A DNA stretch of 17,471 bases, from assembly GCA_947475125.1 (NCBI GenBank), contig CANJMX010000016.1, forward strand, positions 1 to 17,471. The letters are read 5' to 3'. Source of the DNA: Actinomycetota bacterium. Lineage in GTDB: Bacteria > Actinomycetota > Thermoleophilia > Miltoncostaeales > Miltoncostaeaceae. The translations under genes and the position numbers were made by a program. Of the stretch, positions 1 to 9,590 are shown piece by piece. A model generated the notes under the pieces. That model saw only the letters and a list, made by a program, of their open reading frames with translations, did not search any database and was not told where the DNA came from. The first letter of the stretch is position 1; each line of letters starts with the position of its first letter.

Positions 1-128
1 CCGGCGAGTGAGATTCCCGCCTCGTAGCGGTCGAGGATCTCGTACTCGTGCAGCGCCTTGCGGTTCTGCGCGATGTCGCGACGTGTCGGCGGGGTGGACC
101 CGCCCTTCGTGGTTGCCTTCTTGCCCAT
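1..128 (-). CDS. smpB: SsrA-binding protein SmpB, N-terminal part (cut by window edge)
   Basis: SmpB binds tmRNA and delivers it to stalled ribosomes for trans-translation in the cytoplasm. Only the first 42-43 codons are in the window. The frame starts at ATG 128-126 with a lysine-rich MGKKATTKGG, followed by IAQNRKALHEYEILDRYEAG and then ISLAG. This matches the SmpB family start, in which a basic leader is followed by an I(A/V)xNRKAxHDY segment and an (F/Y)EAGIxLxG strand. The gene lies 10 nt downstream of the rnr stop, the usual operonic pairing, because RNase R is recruited with SmpB-tmRNA to degrade the non-stop message. The rest of the gene, and possibly ssrA, would lie to the left of the window. 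The identification is firm despite the short length because the N-terminal motif is characteristic. Confidence 0.9.
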   Translation of the reverse strand, partial: MGKKATTKGGSTPPTRRDIAQNRKALHEYEILDRYEAGISLA

Positions 129-138
129 CGCGCCGATC

Positions 139-1956
139 CTATCGGCCCCGCGGCGCGCGGCGGCCGCGGCGCGACCCGCGATCGCGATCTCGCTGCTCTG
201 GGTCGCGGATGGTGCGCGGCCCCGGGCGATCGGCGGGCTCAAGCGTGACGCGCCCCCGAAGCGGCTCGATGTCGTGCACGCGCACCTGCACCGAGTCACC
301 CAGGCGGATGCGCTTGCCGGTCTCGTTGCCTATGGCCTGCACGCCGTCGGGCTCGGGCACCCAGTGGTCGTCGGGCATGCGCCGAAAGGGCATGAAGCCG
401 TCGTACGCCTCGCCAAATGAGATGAATAGCCCCGACTGCCCGATGCCCGTGACCTCGCCATCGCGGGGGCGGTCCCACTGCTCGTCGCCACGCATCTCAT
501 CGGCCAGGAGGTAGGCCAGGCACATTCGGTCGGCACGGCGTTCAAGATCCGTGGCCGCGCGCTCGCGCTCGGAGGAGTCGCGCGATACCTCGGGCAGCAT
601 TACCGCATCGGGAGCGGCTTCCCCCAGCCCAAGTGCATAGACCAGCGCCCGGTGCACCACCAGATCGGGGTAGCGGCGGATGGGTGATGTGAAGTGCAGA
701 TACGCCGCGCTTGCGAGCCCGGAGTGACTCGTGGCATCCGGGCGATACACGGCTCGCTGCAGTGAGCGAAGCACCATGTAGGGAAGCGACCGTCCGCCCT
801 TGCCCGTGCGCTCGACGTACAGGCGGGTTGCATGGGCGGCCACACCCGCGGCCTCGCGACGCTGGTCGGCGGTGAGCATTCCCTCGGCCAGTGGCGGCAC
901 CGGAATACCGAGCACCTCAAGACGGGTCCACAGTTCTTCGATGGCCATCTGCTCGGGGTCACCGTGCACGCGGAAGATGGTGGGCACCTTGCGGTCGATC
1001 AGGAAGCGGGCCACCGCCTCATTTGCGGCGATCATGCACTCCTCGATGAGCGAATGGGCATCGGTCTGGCGCTCCACCTCGACCGAGGCGATCCGACCCT
1101 CCTCAAAGTGAAACCGCGGCTCGGTGGTGGCGACGTCGAGCGCTCCGCGGCGCATCCTGCGAGCACGCAGCGAACGGGCGAGATCCATGGCCAGCCGGAC
1201 GTCATCCTCCATCACCCGGTCACCCAGGTCGCCCCTGCCCTCCAGCAGGGCGTCAACCTCGGGATAGGTGAGCCTGCGGTCCGACTTGATGAGCGAGCGC
1301 TGGAAGGCCTCACCGGTAACGCTGCCATCGGGCATCACCAGCATCTCGGCCGTGAGCGCCTTTCGATCCACACCGGGGCGCAGTGAGCACACATCGTTTG
1401 AGAGCCGCTCGGGGAGCATGGGGTCAACCGTGCCGGGCAGGTAGGTGCTGCACGCGCGGCGTTCGGCCTCGTGGTCAACGGCGCCGCCCGCTCGCACGAA
1501 GCTGCTCACATCGGCGATGTGTACCCACAGGCGGATTCCCTCGCCATCGCGTGCCACTGCGATGGCATCGTCGTGGTCCTTGGCACCCTCCGGGTCGATG
1601 GTGATGACCCGCTGGTCGCGCATGTCGCGGCGGTCCGGCTCCATCGTCTCGGCACCACGGGCGGCCTGGTCGGCCTCGTCGCGCACCTTGGCGCCAAACC
1701 CGTGGCCCAGATCCTCATGTGCCACCAGTGCCCTGATCGCTGCCCCGGGCAGACGGGACGGGCCATGAATGGCCATCACCTCGGCCCCACCCCCCTTGAG
1801 GCGCGCGGTCACAAGATCGCCCATGCGGGCGTCCTTGCGACGCGCTTTGAGGAGCGCAACCTCCGGCCCGGCCTCGAATGCCGGGCGCAGCGCCATGCCG
1901 CGGCCATGCGGCACCAGTTCGGCCACAAACGTCGCTCCGGTGCGGCCGCGGGCCAC
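139..1956 (-). CDS. rnr: Ribonuclease R (RNB-family 3'-5' exoribonuclease)
   Basis: This is a processive 3'-to-5' exoribonuclease of the RNase II/R family (605 aa) that degrades structured RNA, rRNA fragments and non-stop mRNA. The RNB catalytic domain covers roughly residues 110-440. Its metal-binding signature TIDPEGAKDHDDA is at 119-131, where four conserved aspartates coordinate Mg2+. The second signature, HFTSPIRRYPDLVVHR, is at 421-436. A C-terminal S1 RNA-binding domain (about 497-575) is followed by an arginine-rich tail. The protein is shorter than E. coli RNase R (about 800 aa): only one small beta-rich segment precedes the RNB domain, and the N-terminal helix-turn-helix region is missing. 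The start is GTG at 1956-1954, only 3 nt after the ctpA stop, with an AAGG Shine-Dalgarno 8 nt upstream inside the ctpA end. smpB follows after 10 nt. The gene is therefore probably co-transcribed with ctpA and smpB. Confidence 0.93.
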   Translation of the reverse strand: MARGRTGATFVAELVPHGRGMALRPAFEAGPEVALLKARRKDARMGDLVTARLKGGGAEVMAIHGPSRLPGAAIRALVAHEDLGHGFGAKVRDEADQAARGAETMEPDRRDMRDQRVITIDPEGAKDHDDAIAVARDGEGIRLWVHIADVSSFVRAGGAVDHEAERRACSTYLPGTVDPMLPERLSNDVCSLRPGVDRKALTAEMLVMPDGSVTGEAFQRSLIKSDRRLTYPEVDALLEGRGDLGDRVMEDDVRLAMDLARSLRARRMRRGALDVATTEPRFHFEEGRIASVEVERQTDAHSLIEECMIAANEAVARFLIDRKVPTIFRVHGDPEQMAIEELWTRLEVLGIPVPPLAEGMLTADQRREAAGVAAHATRLYVERTGKGGRSLPYMVLRSLQRAVYRPDATSHSGLASAAYLHFTSPIRRYPDLVVHRALVYALGLGEAAPDAVMLPEVSRDSSERERAATDLERRADRMCLAYLLADEMRGDEQWDRPRDGEVTGIGQSGLFISFGEAYDGFMPFRRMPDDHWVPEPDGVQAIGNETGKRIRLGDSVQVRVHDIEPLRGRVTLEPADRPGPRTIRDPEQRDRDRGSRRGRRAPRGR

Positions 1957-1959
1957 GGG

Positions 1960-3180
1960 CTATGCCTTACCGGTGCAGGCGTGCGCGAGTGCCACCGAAA
2001 GCGCCTCGTCGGCGCCTGTGCGGGGATCATCAACGGCACGGACGTCTGGCTGCACGCCCTTCTTGCCGATGTCGGTCCCCTTGGGGGTGAGGTAGCCGGC
2101 CACCGTCACCTTTACCGCGCCGCCGTCGGTGGTGGGGACGGTCACCTGCACCTCCGACTTGCCGAAGGTGGGCGTGCCCACCACGAGTGCGCGGCCGTGA
2201 TCCTTGAGGGCCCCGGTCACGATCTCCGACGCGCTGGCACTGTTGCGATCCACCAGCACGGTTACGGGGATGCTGGCCGGAATGGGATCGCCATCGGCCT
2301 TCAGTACCTCCTCGGGCGAGGTACGACCCTTGGTGGACACCACAACGTCGCCGGGCTTCAGGAAGTCGCCCGCAACTGCCACTGCCTCGTCCACAAGCCC
2401 GCCCGGGTCGCCACGCAGATCGAGGATGACCGCGGTGGCGCCCTTGTCACGAAGTGCCTTCACCTTGTCGGCAACCGCCTCCCCCGCACCCTGATCGAAC
2501 CGGTCAAGTGCAACCACTGCGACCTTGCAGCCGCCGGGAGCGGTCACCAGCTTGCCCTCGACGAGCGGCACCGTCACGTCGCCGCGGGTCACCTTCACGG
2601 TGCGCTTTACCCCGTCGGTGGCTGTGACACCAAGGGTCACCACGGTGCCGGGCTTGCCGCCAATGGCCAGAACACTCCTCGCCTGCCCGCGCCGGGCCAC
2701 CGGGATGCCACCGACCGAGGTGATGACGTCACCCTTCACCAAACCCGCGGTGTCAGCGGGGCTGCCGGGGAACACCTCGCGGATGGCCACTCCGGTCTTG
2801 GCCGGCTTCACCCGGATGCCGATGCCGATATAGGTGCCCTCTGAGGCCCGCATGAGGTCGCGGTATTGATCGGGCGTGAAGTACTGGGTCCAGCGATTGC
2901 CCAGCGACGCGGCGATGGCGGCGGCTCCGACGCGCTCGAGCTTGCTGCGGTCCACCTCTCCCCGGTAGCGATCGGCAAGCACGTTGAGCACCTGATCGGG
3001 GAGCGAACCCGTGGAGCCACCCACCAGCAGGCTGCGGGCGCCGGATGGCAGTTGGTCAAGCCCGGACTGCCGGGGATGCCCGCCCACGACCACCCCGAAC
3101 ACGAAGATCACGACAGCAATCACCACGACGGCAACGACGTACGCGGCGCTGCGGCGCGGGGGCTGGTGAGGTGCTGACAC
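1960..3180 (-). CDS. ctpA: S41-family carboxy-terminal processing protease (CtpA/Prc)
   Basis: This is a membrane-anchored periplasmic-side serine protease of family S41A (406 aa) that trims the C-termini of envelope proteins. A single N-terminal membrane helix or signal anchor lies at about residues 13-34, after a short basic leader. A PDZ domain follows (about 115-200, including GVAIREVFPGSPADTAG). The catalytic core contains NSASASEIVTGAL at 313-325 and TFGKSEVQ at 338-345. The Ser/Lys dyad is expected at S316 and K341, which keep the 25-residue spacing seen in E. coli Prc. The start is GTG at 3180-3178 with AGGA 8 nt upstream. The gene is separated from ftsX by 87 nt containing a strong hairpin, and its stop is 3 nt before the rnr start. 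Its position behind ftsEX suggests a role in envelope or wall turnover, which is an inference. The substrate is unknown. Confidence 0.92.
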   Translation of the reverse strand: MSAPHQPPRRSAAYVVAVVVIAVVIFVFGVVVGGHPRQSGLDQLPSGARSLLVGGSTGSLPDQVLNVLADRYRGEVDRSKLERVGAAAIAASLGNRWTQYFTPDQYRDLMRASEGTYIGIGIRVKPAKTGVAIREVFPGSPADTAGLVKGDVITSVGGIPVARRGQARSVLAIGGKPGTVVTLGVTATDGVKRTVKVTRGDVTVPLVEGKLVTAPGGCKVAVVALDRFDQGAGEAVADKVKALRDKGATAVILDLRGDPGGLVDEAVAVAGDFLKPGDVVVSTKGRTSPEEVLKADGDPIPASIPVTVLVDRNSASASEIVTGALKDHGRALVVGTPTFGKSEVQVTVPTTDGGAVKVTVAGYLTPKGTDIGKKGVQPDVRAVDDPRTGADEALSVALAHACTGKA

Positions 3181-3232
3181 GGGGCGAATCCTAGGCCGGG
3201 GGCCGGGTGCCCGCGGTCCGGCCGGTCGCGGG

Positions 3233-3258
3233 GCGGCGGCGCCCGCAGGCGCCGCCGC
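3233..3258 (-). terminator. Strong GC hairpin between ftsX and ctpA
   Basis: The plus strand carries GCGGCGGCGCC, a CGCA loop, then GGCGCCGCCGC, which is a perfect 11-bp stem with a 4-nt loop. It begins 9 nt past the ftsX stop codon in the direction of transcription and lies upstream of ctpA. No U-tract follows on the minus strand. It could therefore be a terminator without a U-run, an attenuator that lowers ctpA expression relative to ftsEX, or an mRNA-stabilising 3' end. Confidence 0.45.
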
Positions 3259-3267
3259 ACGCGCCGA

Positions 3268-4170
3268 TCAGATACGCAGGAAGCGGCGCAGCGTAATGCC
3301 GCTGCCCACGGCGCCGAGCAGGGCGCCGGCTCCCACCAGTACCACGGTGAGGAGCGGGAAGGCGATTGCCCCAGCGGTGGATCCGCTCTTGGTGAGCGCG
3401 GTGTCGGCACCGGATGCCCAGGCATCCACCACTCCCACCTTGATCCCCCACAGCATGGCCACGGCCACCACGGCCCCCACGAGCCCGCAGATGACTCCCT
3501 CAATCATGAAGGGCCATCGGATGAACCAGTTGGTGGCGCCGACAAGGCGCATCACCTCCACCTCACGCCGTCTGGCGAAGATGGAGAGTCTGATGGTGTT
3601 GCCGATCAGCAGGACTGCAGCCACCAGGAGGATGCCGATGAGCGCGAATCCGGCCCACTGCACGAACTTGGCTGCCGTGAGCAGCCTGTCGGCAGTGGTC
3701 TGCGGATAGACGATGCCCTCGGTTGGGTCGAGCGCCGCATCGTCCTTCACCGCCGCAACGATGGCGTTGGCATTGGCCGGGTCGGTGGGCTGGATGTTGA
3801 ACTTGGCCGGCAGCGGGTTGCTCGGCAGCTGGTCGAGCACAGACGGGTCGCGCAGGCGCTCACGCATGAGGCGCAGGGCGTCGTCCTTCGACACGTAGGT
3901 GAACTCCGCAACCTGGCCGTCGGTCTTGAGCGTGCCGATCTTGTCGCGCAGCGCGTTGACCTGCTTCACCGACGCGGTGTCGGAGATGTACACGTCAACG
4001 TCGACCTTCGAGGTCTGGGCGCTCACGGCGGAGCGCACGTACATAAACGATGGGATGAAGGCACCCAGGATGAACACGGCGATGAGGGCCGTGACCGTGG
4101 CGGCCACCGAGATAGCGGCGTTGGCGCGGATACTGCGAAGCGCCTCGCGGAAGAACATGCCAAGCCTCAT
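3268..4170 (-). CDS. ftsX: Cell division membrane protein FtsX
   Basis: FtsX is the membrane subunit of the FtsEX complex, an ABC-transporter-like machine that activates peptidoglycan hydrolases at the septum instead of transporting a solute. The 300-aa protein has the family topology: a cytoplasmic N-terminal helix (MRLGMFFREALRSIRANA), a first membrane segment at about 20-45, a large extracytoplasmic loop (about 46-168), then three membrane segments at about 172-192, 222-242 and 270-292. The stretch SIFARRREVEVMRLVGATN at about 196-214, before the third membrane helix, is the most typical FtsX signature and is thought to contact FtsE. The start is ATG 4170-4168, which overlaps the ftsE stop as ATGA. 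The two are therefore translationally coupled, as usual for this pair. The extracellular loop should bind a wall hydrolase or an adaptor, but no partner can be assigned from sequence alone. Confidence 0.96.
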   Translation of the reverse strand: MRLGMFFREALRSIRANAAISVAATVTALIAVFILGAFIPSFMYVRSAVSAQTSKVDVDVYISDTASVKQVNALRDKIGTLKTDGQVAEFTYVSKDDALRLMRERLRDPSVLDQLPSNPLPAKFNIQPTDPANANAIVAAVKDDAALDPTEGIVYPQTTADRLLTAAKFVQWAGFALIGILLVAAVLLIGNTIRLSIFARRREVEVMRLVGATNWFIRWPFMIEGVICGLVGAVVAVAMLWGIKVGVVDAWASGADTALTKSGSTAGAIAFPLLTVVLVGAGALLGAVGSGITLRRFLRI

Positions 4171-5036
4171 GCGATCTCCCCCGTGTCGCCCGGGTCCTCG
4201 TTGTAGCCGCCCTCCGCGTCGCGCACGATGCGCCCCTTGTGGAGTGCGATCACACGCTGCTGCATGCGGTCCACCGTGTCGCGGTCATGCGTGGCCACAA
4301 GCACAGTGGTACCCGTGCGGTTGATCCGGGTGAGCAGATCCATGATGCCCTGCGAGGTGTCGGGGTCGAGGTTGCCCGTGGGCTCGTCGGCGATGAGGAG
4401 GCGCGGCTGGTTTACCAGCGCGCGGGCAATGGACACCCGCTGCTGCTCGCCACCCGAGAGTTCGCGCGGCAGGCGGTCGCCCTTACCGTCGAGCCCCACC
4501 AGGGCGAGGATCTCGGGAACCCGGCGGTTCACCTCTTGCCGCGAGTGCCCGGTCACCTGAAGCGCGTACGCCACATTCTCGGAGGCCGTGCGGTCGGGCA
4601 GCAGGCGGAAGTCCTGAAATACGCAGCCAATGGCGCGGCGCAGATACGGAACCTTGCTGCGCCTGAGCTCACCCAGGTCGCGACCGCCGATGATCACGTG
4701 CCCCGACGTGGCCCGCAGCTCGCGGATGCACAGGCGGATGAAGGTGGACTTGCCGGATCCGGACTGGCCCACCAGAAAGACGAACTCGCCTGCGGCGATG
4801 GACACCGACACGCCGTCGAGCCCCCGCACGTCACCGTCGTAGCGCTTGATCACACCCTGAAACTGCACCATTGGTCCTGGGCCCGGGCGGAACACGTCGC
4901 CGCGGCGTCGCTTCTCGCTCGAGGGTGGGGTGACCACGGCGAGGTCGGCCGGCACCGGCTCAGGTCGTACCTCCACCAGCGTAAATGCCCGCTGAGTGCT
5001 GTCCGCGTGGTGAATGTCGTCGTCGATTCGTGCCAT
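4167..5036 (-). CDS. ftsE: Cell division ATP-binding protein FtsE, with N-terminal extension
   Basis: FtsE is the cytoplasmic ABC ATPase that drives FtsX. Numbered from ATG 5036 (289 aa), the motifs are Walker A GQSGSGKST at 90-98, ABC signature LSGGEQQR at 193-200, Walker B LLIADEPT at 213-220 and the switch histidine in ATHD at 248-251. All are intact. The ATPase homology begins only at M56 (MVQFQGVIKRYDGDVRGLDG, ATG 4871), where most FtsE proteins start. A start at 4871 would give 234 aa, close to the usual family length, but it has only an AGGA 3 nt upstream. ATG 5036 has GGAGGGAG about 11 nt upstream, and the intervening codons are mostly G/C-ending, so I give that start with moderate confidence. 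The frame stays open up to a TTG at 5126. The stop overlaps the ftsX start (ATGA). Upstream lies a repeat-rich stretch with no gene. Confidence 0.9.
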   Translation of the reverse strand: MARIDDDIHHADSTQRAFTLVEVRPEPVPADLAVVTPPSSEKRRRGDVFRPGPGPMVQFQGVIKRYDGDVRGLDGVSVSIAAGEFVFLVGQSGSGKSTFIRLCIRELRATSGHVIIGGRDLGELRRSKVPYLRRAIGCVFQDFRLLPDRTASENVAYALQVTGHSRQEVNRRVPEILALVGLDGKGDRLPRELSGGEQQRVSIARALVNQPRLLIADEPTGNLDPDTSQGIMDLLTRINRTGTTVLVATHDRDTVDRMQQRVIALHKGRIVRDAEGGYNEDPGDTGEIA

Positions 5037-5219
5037 GGGAGGCGCTGCTCCCTCCATCTCGGGGTCGGATCCGCTACGGCCCTTGGCTTTCGCCGCCGCA
5101 GCGCGTGCCCCTGCCCTGAACTGCAATCGCCCTTACGAGCAGGAGGGGCCATGCACACGAGTAGTCGGGTCAGGGCGCCGCCAGGCCACCGACTGTTCCG
5201 GGGCACCCGGTCGTAAGAA
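5037..5219. other. Gene-poor segment upstream of ftsE
   Basis: This forms one end of the 645-nt gap between prfB and ftsE. The ftsE frame remains open as far as 5126, with a possible TTG start, but with no recognisable domain. The rest, up to the repeat cluster that begins near 5220, shows no convincing coding signal on either strand. I see no promoter with both a good -35 and a good -10 element, although the ftsE promoter or leader would be expected in this gap. Confidence 0.5.
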
Positions 5220-5612
5220 TTCCCCGAACCCCGCTATTTCGGCACTTCGGCAGCCCCCCCACAACGGGGTCAGTCCCCACCCGGGGTCAGTCCCCGGGCG
5301 GGGTCAGACCCCGGGTGGGGTCAGTCGCTGTGTCAAAACGACACGGCGCGTCTCGGGGCCATCTGGCTCGTGCATTCGGGGCGCAATTGGGGTCAGACCC
5401 CGGGTGGGGTCAGTCGCCGTGTCAAAACGGTCACAGGTGGTCTATCGCCCATCTGGCTGGGGCGATTGGTGCGCTGGGCTCGCGTATTGGGGGCGCGCCT
5501 GGGGTCAGACCCCGGGTGGGGTCAGTCGCCGTGACAAAAGTGGTTGGGGCTGGGGTCAGACCCCGGGTGGGGTCAGTCGCCGTGACAAGACGGTGTCAAA
5601 GGGGTCGGGGAA
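5220..5612. repeat. Cluster of GGGGTCAGACCCC-type extragenic repeats
   Basis: Four direct copies of a roughly 41-nt unit lie at 5300-5340, 5389-5429, 5501-5540 and 5552-5592. Each begins with the near-perfect palindrome GGGGTC-A-GACCCC, continues CGGGTGGGGTCAGTCG, and ends GTG(T/A)CAAAAcg or a close variant. Two shorter relatives, GGGGTCAGTCCCC, lie at 5266-5278 and 5283-5295. The two longer gaps also share CCATCTGGCT (5359-5368 and 5449-5458) and a following GGGGCGC, so part of the intervening sequence was duplicated with the unit. Gaps of 48, 71 and 11 nt rule out a regular array. The block is bounded by TTCCCCGAACCCC (5220-5232) and its approximate reverse complement GGGGTCGGGGAA (5601-5612). 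It fits a REP/BIME-like extragenic repeat cluster. A role in the ftsEX leader RNA is possible but not shown. Confidence 0.8.
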
Positions 5613-5659
5613 CGCTCGTGTTGCCACCATGGGACCCGCGATGCGACGTTGACTCTCTG

Positions 5660-5677
5660 GGCCCGGGGGCCCGGGCC
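5660..5677 (-). terminator. Hairpin just downstream of prfB
   Basis: Arms GGCCCGGG (5660-5667) and CCCGGGCC (5670-5677) are perfectly complementary around two G residues, so a realistic stem of about 7 bp with a 4-nt loop forms. It starts 4 nt after the prfB stop codon in the direction of transcription. No U-tract follows, so intrinsic termination is uncertain; it may instead mark the prfB mRNA 3' end. Confidence 0.4.
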
Positions 5678-5681
5678 GGAT

Positions 5682-6851
5682 CTAGTCCTCGCCCACCACT
5701 GCCAAGCCCTTGGCTCGGCGCTCCAGCTCGGCCCGCATAAATGGGTCGAGGGCTCCGTCGAACACCGCCTGGGTATTCCCGGTCTCGTGGCCCGTGCGCA
5801 GGTCCTTCACCATCGCGTACGGGTGGATGACGTACGAGCGAATCTGGCTGCCGAAGCCGATGGTCATGCTCTCGCCGCGCTCGCGGGCCGACTCCTCCTC
5901 GCGACGCTGAAGCTCGAGCTCCACGAGACGTGACCTGAGCATGCTCATGGCGGTGGCGCGGTTCTGCGTCTGACTGCGCTCGTTCTGGCACTGCACCACC
6001 ACGCCCGAGGGCAGATGGGTGATGCGCACTGCGGAGTCGGTCTTGTTGACGTGCTGGCCACCGGCACCCGACGCACGGTAGGTATCGATGCGCAGATCCT
6101 TGTCGTCGATCTCGATCACCGCCTCGTCTGTCACCAGCGGCGCCACCTGAACGGCCGCGAACGATGTCTGACGGCGGTTTGCCGAGTCGAACGGCGAGAG
6201 ACGAACCAAGCGGTGCACGCCGCGCTCGGCCGACATCAGCCCGTAGGCATTGGTGCCGGTAAGCGTGAAGGTGGCGCTCTTGATCCCCGCCTCCCCGCCA
6301 TCAAGGCGGTCCTGCACGGTTGCGGTCATGCCGCGGGTCTCGGCCCATCGCAGATACATGCGCAGCAGCATCTCGGCCCAGTCCTGGGCATCGGTGCCGC
6401 CCTCACCCGACTGGATGGTGACCACGGCGTCGCCGGCATCGTGCTCGCCGCCGAACAGGCGCGACTCCTCAAGCACGAACAGACGGCGCTCGGCGCGGTC
6501 GAGGCCATCGACCACCTCGGTCACGAACTCGGATGTGAGCGATCCCGCGCGCTCCTCCTCGCGGGCCATCGCCGCCAGCTCGCCCAGATCGGCGACGTCG
6601 CCAGCGAGTGCGTGGTACTCCGTCAGGCGACCGCTGAGGCGTGCGTGCTCGGCGGAGACCTTGGCGGCGCGTGCCTGATCGTCCCAGAAGTCGCCCGCAC
6701 CCATCTCCACCTCGAGCTCGGCCACACGCGTCTCGAGCACGGTCGGGTCGAGGTATTCACCAAGCAGGGCCACGCGCTCAGCCAGACGCCCGGCCTGCTG
6801 GGCCAGGGCATCAGGATCGGGCCCGCTGGGCTGTCGTTGCTCCTCGCTCAT
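5682..6851 (-). CDS. prfB: Peptide chain release factor 2 (RF2)
   Basis: RF2 recognises UAA and UGA stop codons and triggers peptide release on the ribosome. The 389-aa protein from ATG 6851 has the helical N-terminal domain (about 12-130). The stop-codon recognition tripeptide SPF is at 219-221, inside RLSPFDSANRRQTSFA. The peptidyl-tRNA hydrolysis motif GGQ is at 264-266, inside ASGAGGQHVNKTDSAVRITH. SPF, not the PxT of RF1, identifies RF2. The frame is open throughout. At the position where many prfB genes carry the CUU-UGA +1 frameshift, the sequence reads TAC CTC GAC (Y-L-D) with no in-frame stop, so the classical RF2 autoregulation is absent. The start follows the secA stop by 13 nt and has no clear Shine-Dalgarno, which suggests coupling to secA. 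The frame extends upstream into secA, but that part has no RF2 homology. Confidence 0.96.
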   Translation of the reverse strand: MSEEQRQPSGPDPDALAQQAGRLAERVALLGEYLDPTVLETRVAELEVEMGAGDFWDDQARAAKVSAEHARLSGRLTEYHALAGDVADLGELAAMAREEERAGSLTSEFVTEVVDGLDRAERRLFVLEESRLFGGEHDAGDAVVTIQSGEGGTDAQDWAEMLLRMYLRWAETRGMTATVQDRLDGGEAGIKSATFTLTGTNAYGLMSAERGVHRLVRLSPFDSANRRQTSFAAVQVAPLVTDEAVIEIDDKDLRIDTYRASGAGGQHVNKTDSAVRITHLPSGVVVQCQNERSQTQNRATAMSMLRSRLVELELQRREEESARERGESMTIGFGSQIRSYVIHPYAMVKDLRTGHETGNTQAVFDGALDPFMRAELERRAKGLAVVGED

Positions 6852-6864
6852 CCGCGCCAGCGCC

Positions 6865-9501
<2,637 letters not shown>

Positions 9502-9590
9502 ACAGGCGTGTCCGATGGGCCGTGTGCTGGGAGTACAGGCGGTGTGCCCATACCCCGAATCGGCCCCGATGGTACCAACCGCACCTGCAC

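Noticed and set aside
1471..2844. Long plus-strand frame (457 codons) over rnr and ctpA
   Set aside because: It is antisense to two unmistakable genes, has no domain, and is rich in His/Gly/Arg as expected for a shadow of GC-rich coding sequence.
5327..5429. TTGACA-like -35 boxes on the minus strand inside the repeats as ftsE promoters
   Set aside because: The sequence about 17 nt downstream of each is G/C-rich with no -10-like hexamer, and the last two full copies have TTGTCA instead.
5266..5592. Repeat cluster as a CRISPR array
   Set aside because: The gaps between copies are irregular (48, 71 and 11 nt), two of them share sequence with each other, and no cas gene is present.
5014..5740. 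Plus-strand reading frames with repeated RPRVGSVAV-type peptides
   Set aside because: They are translations of the DNA repeat in different frames, contain no recognisable domain, and the peptide periodicity follows the DNA repeat.
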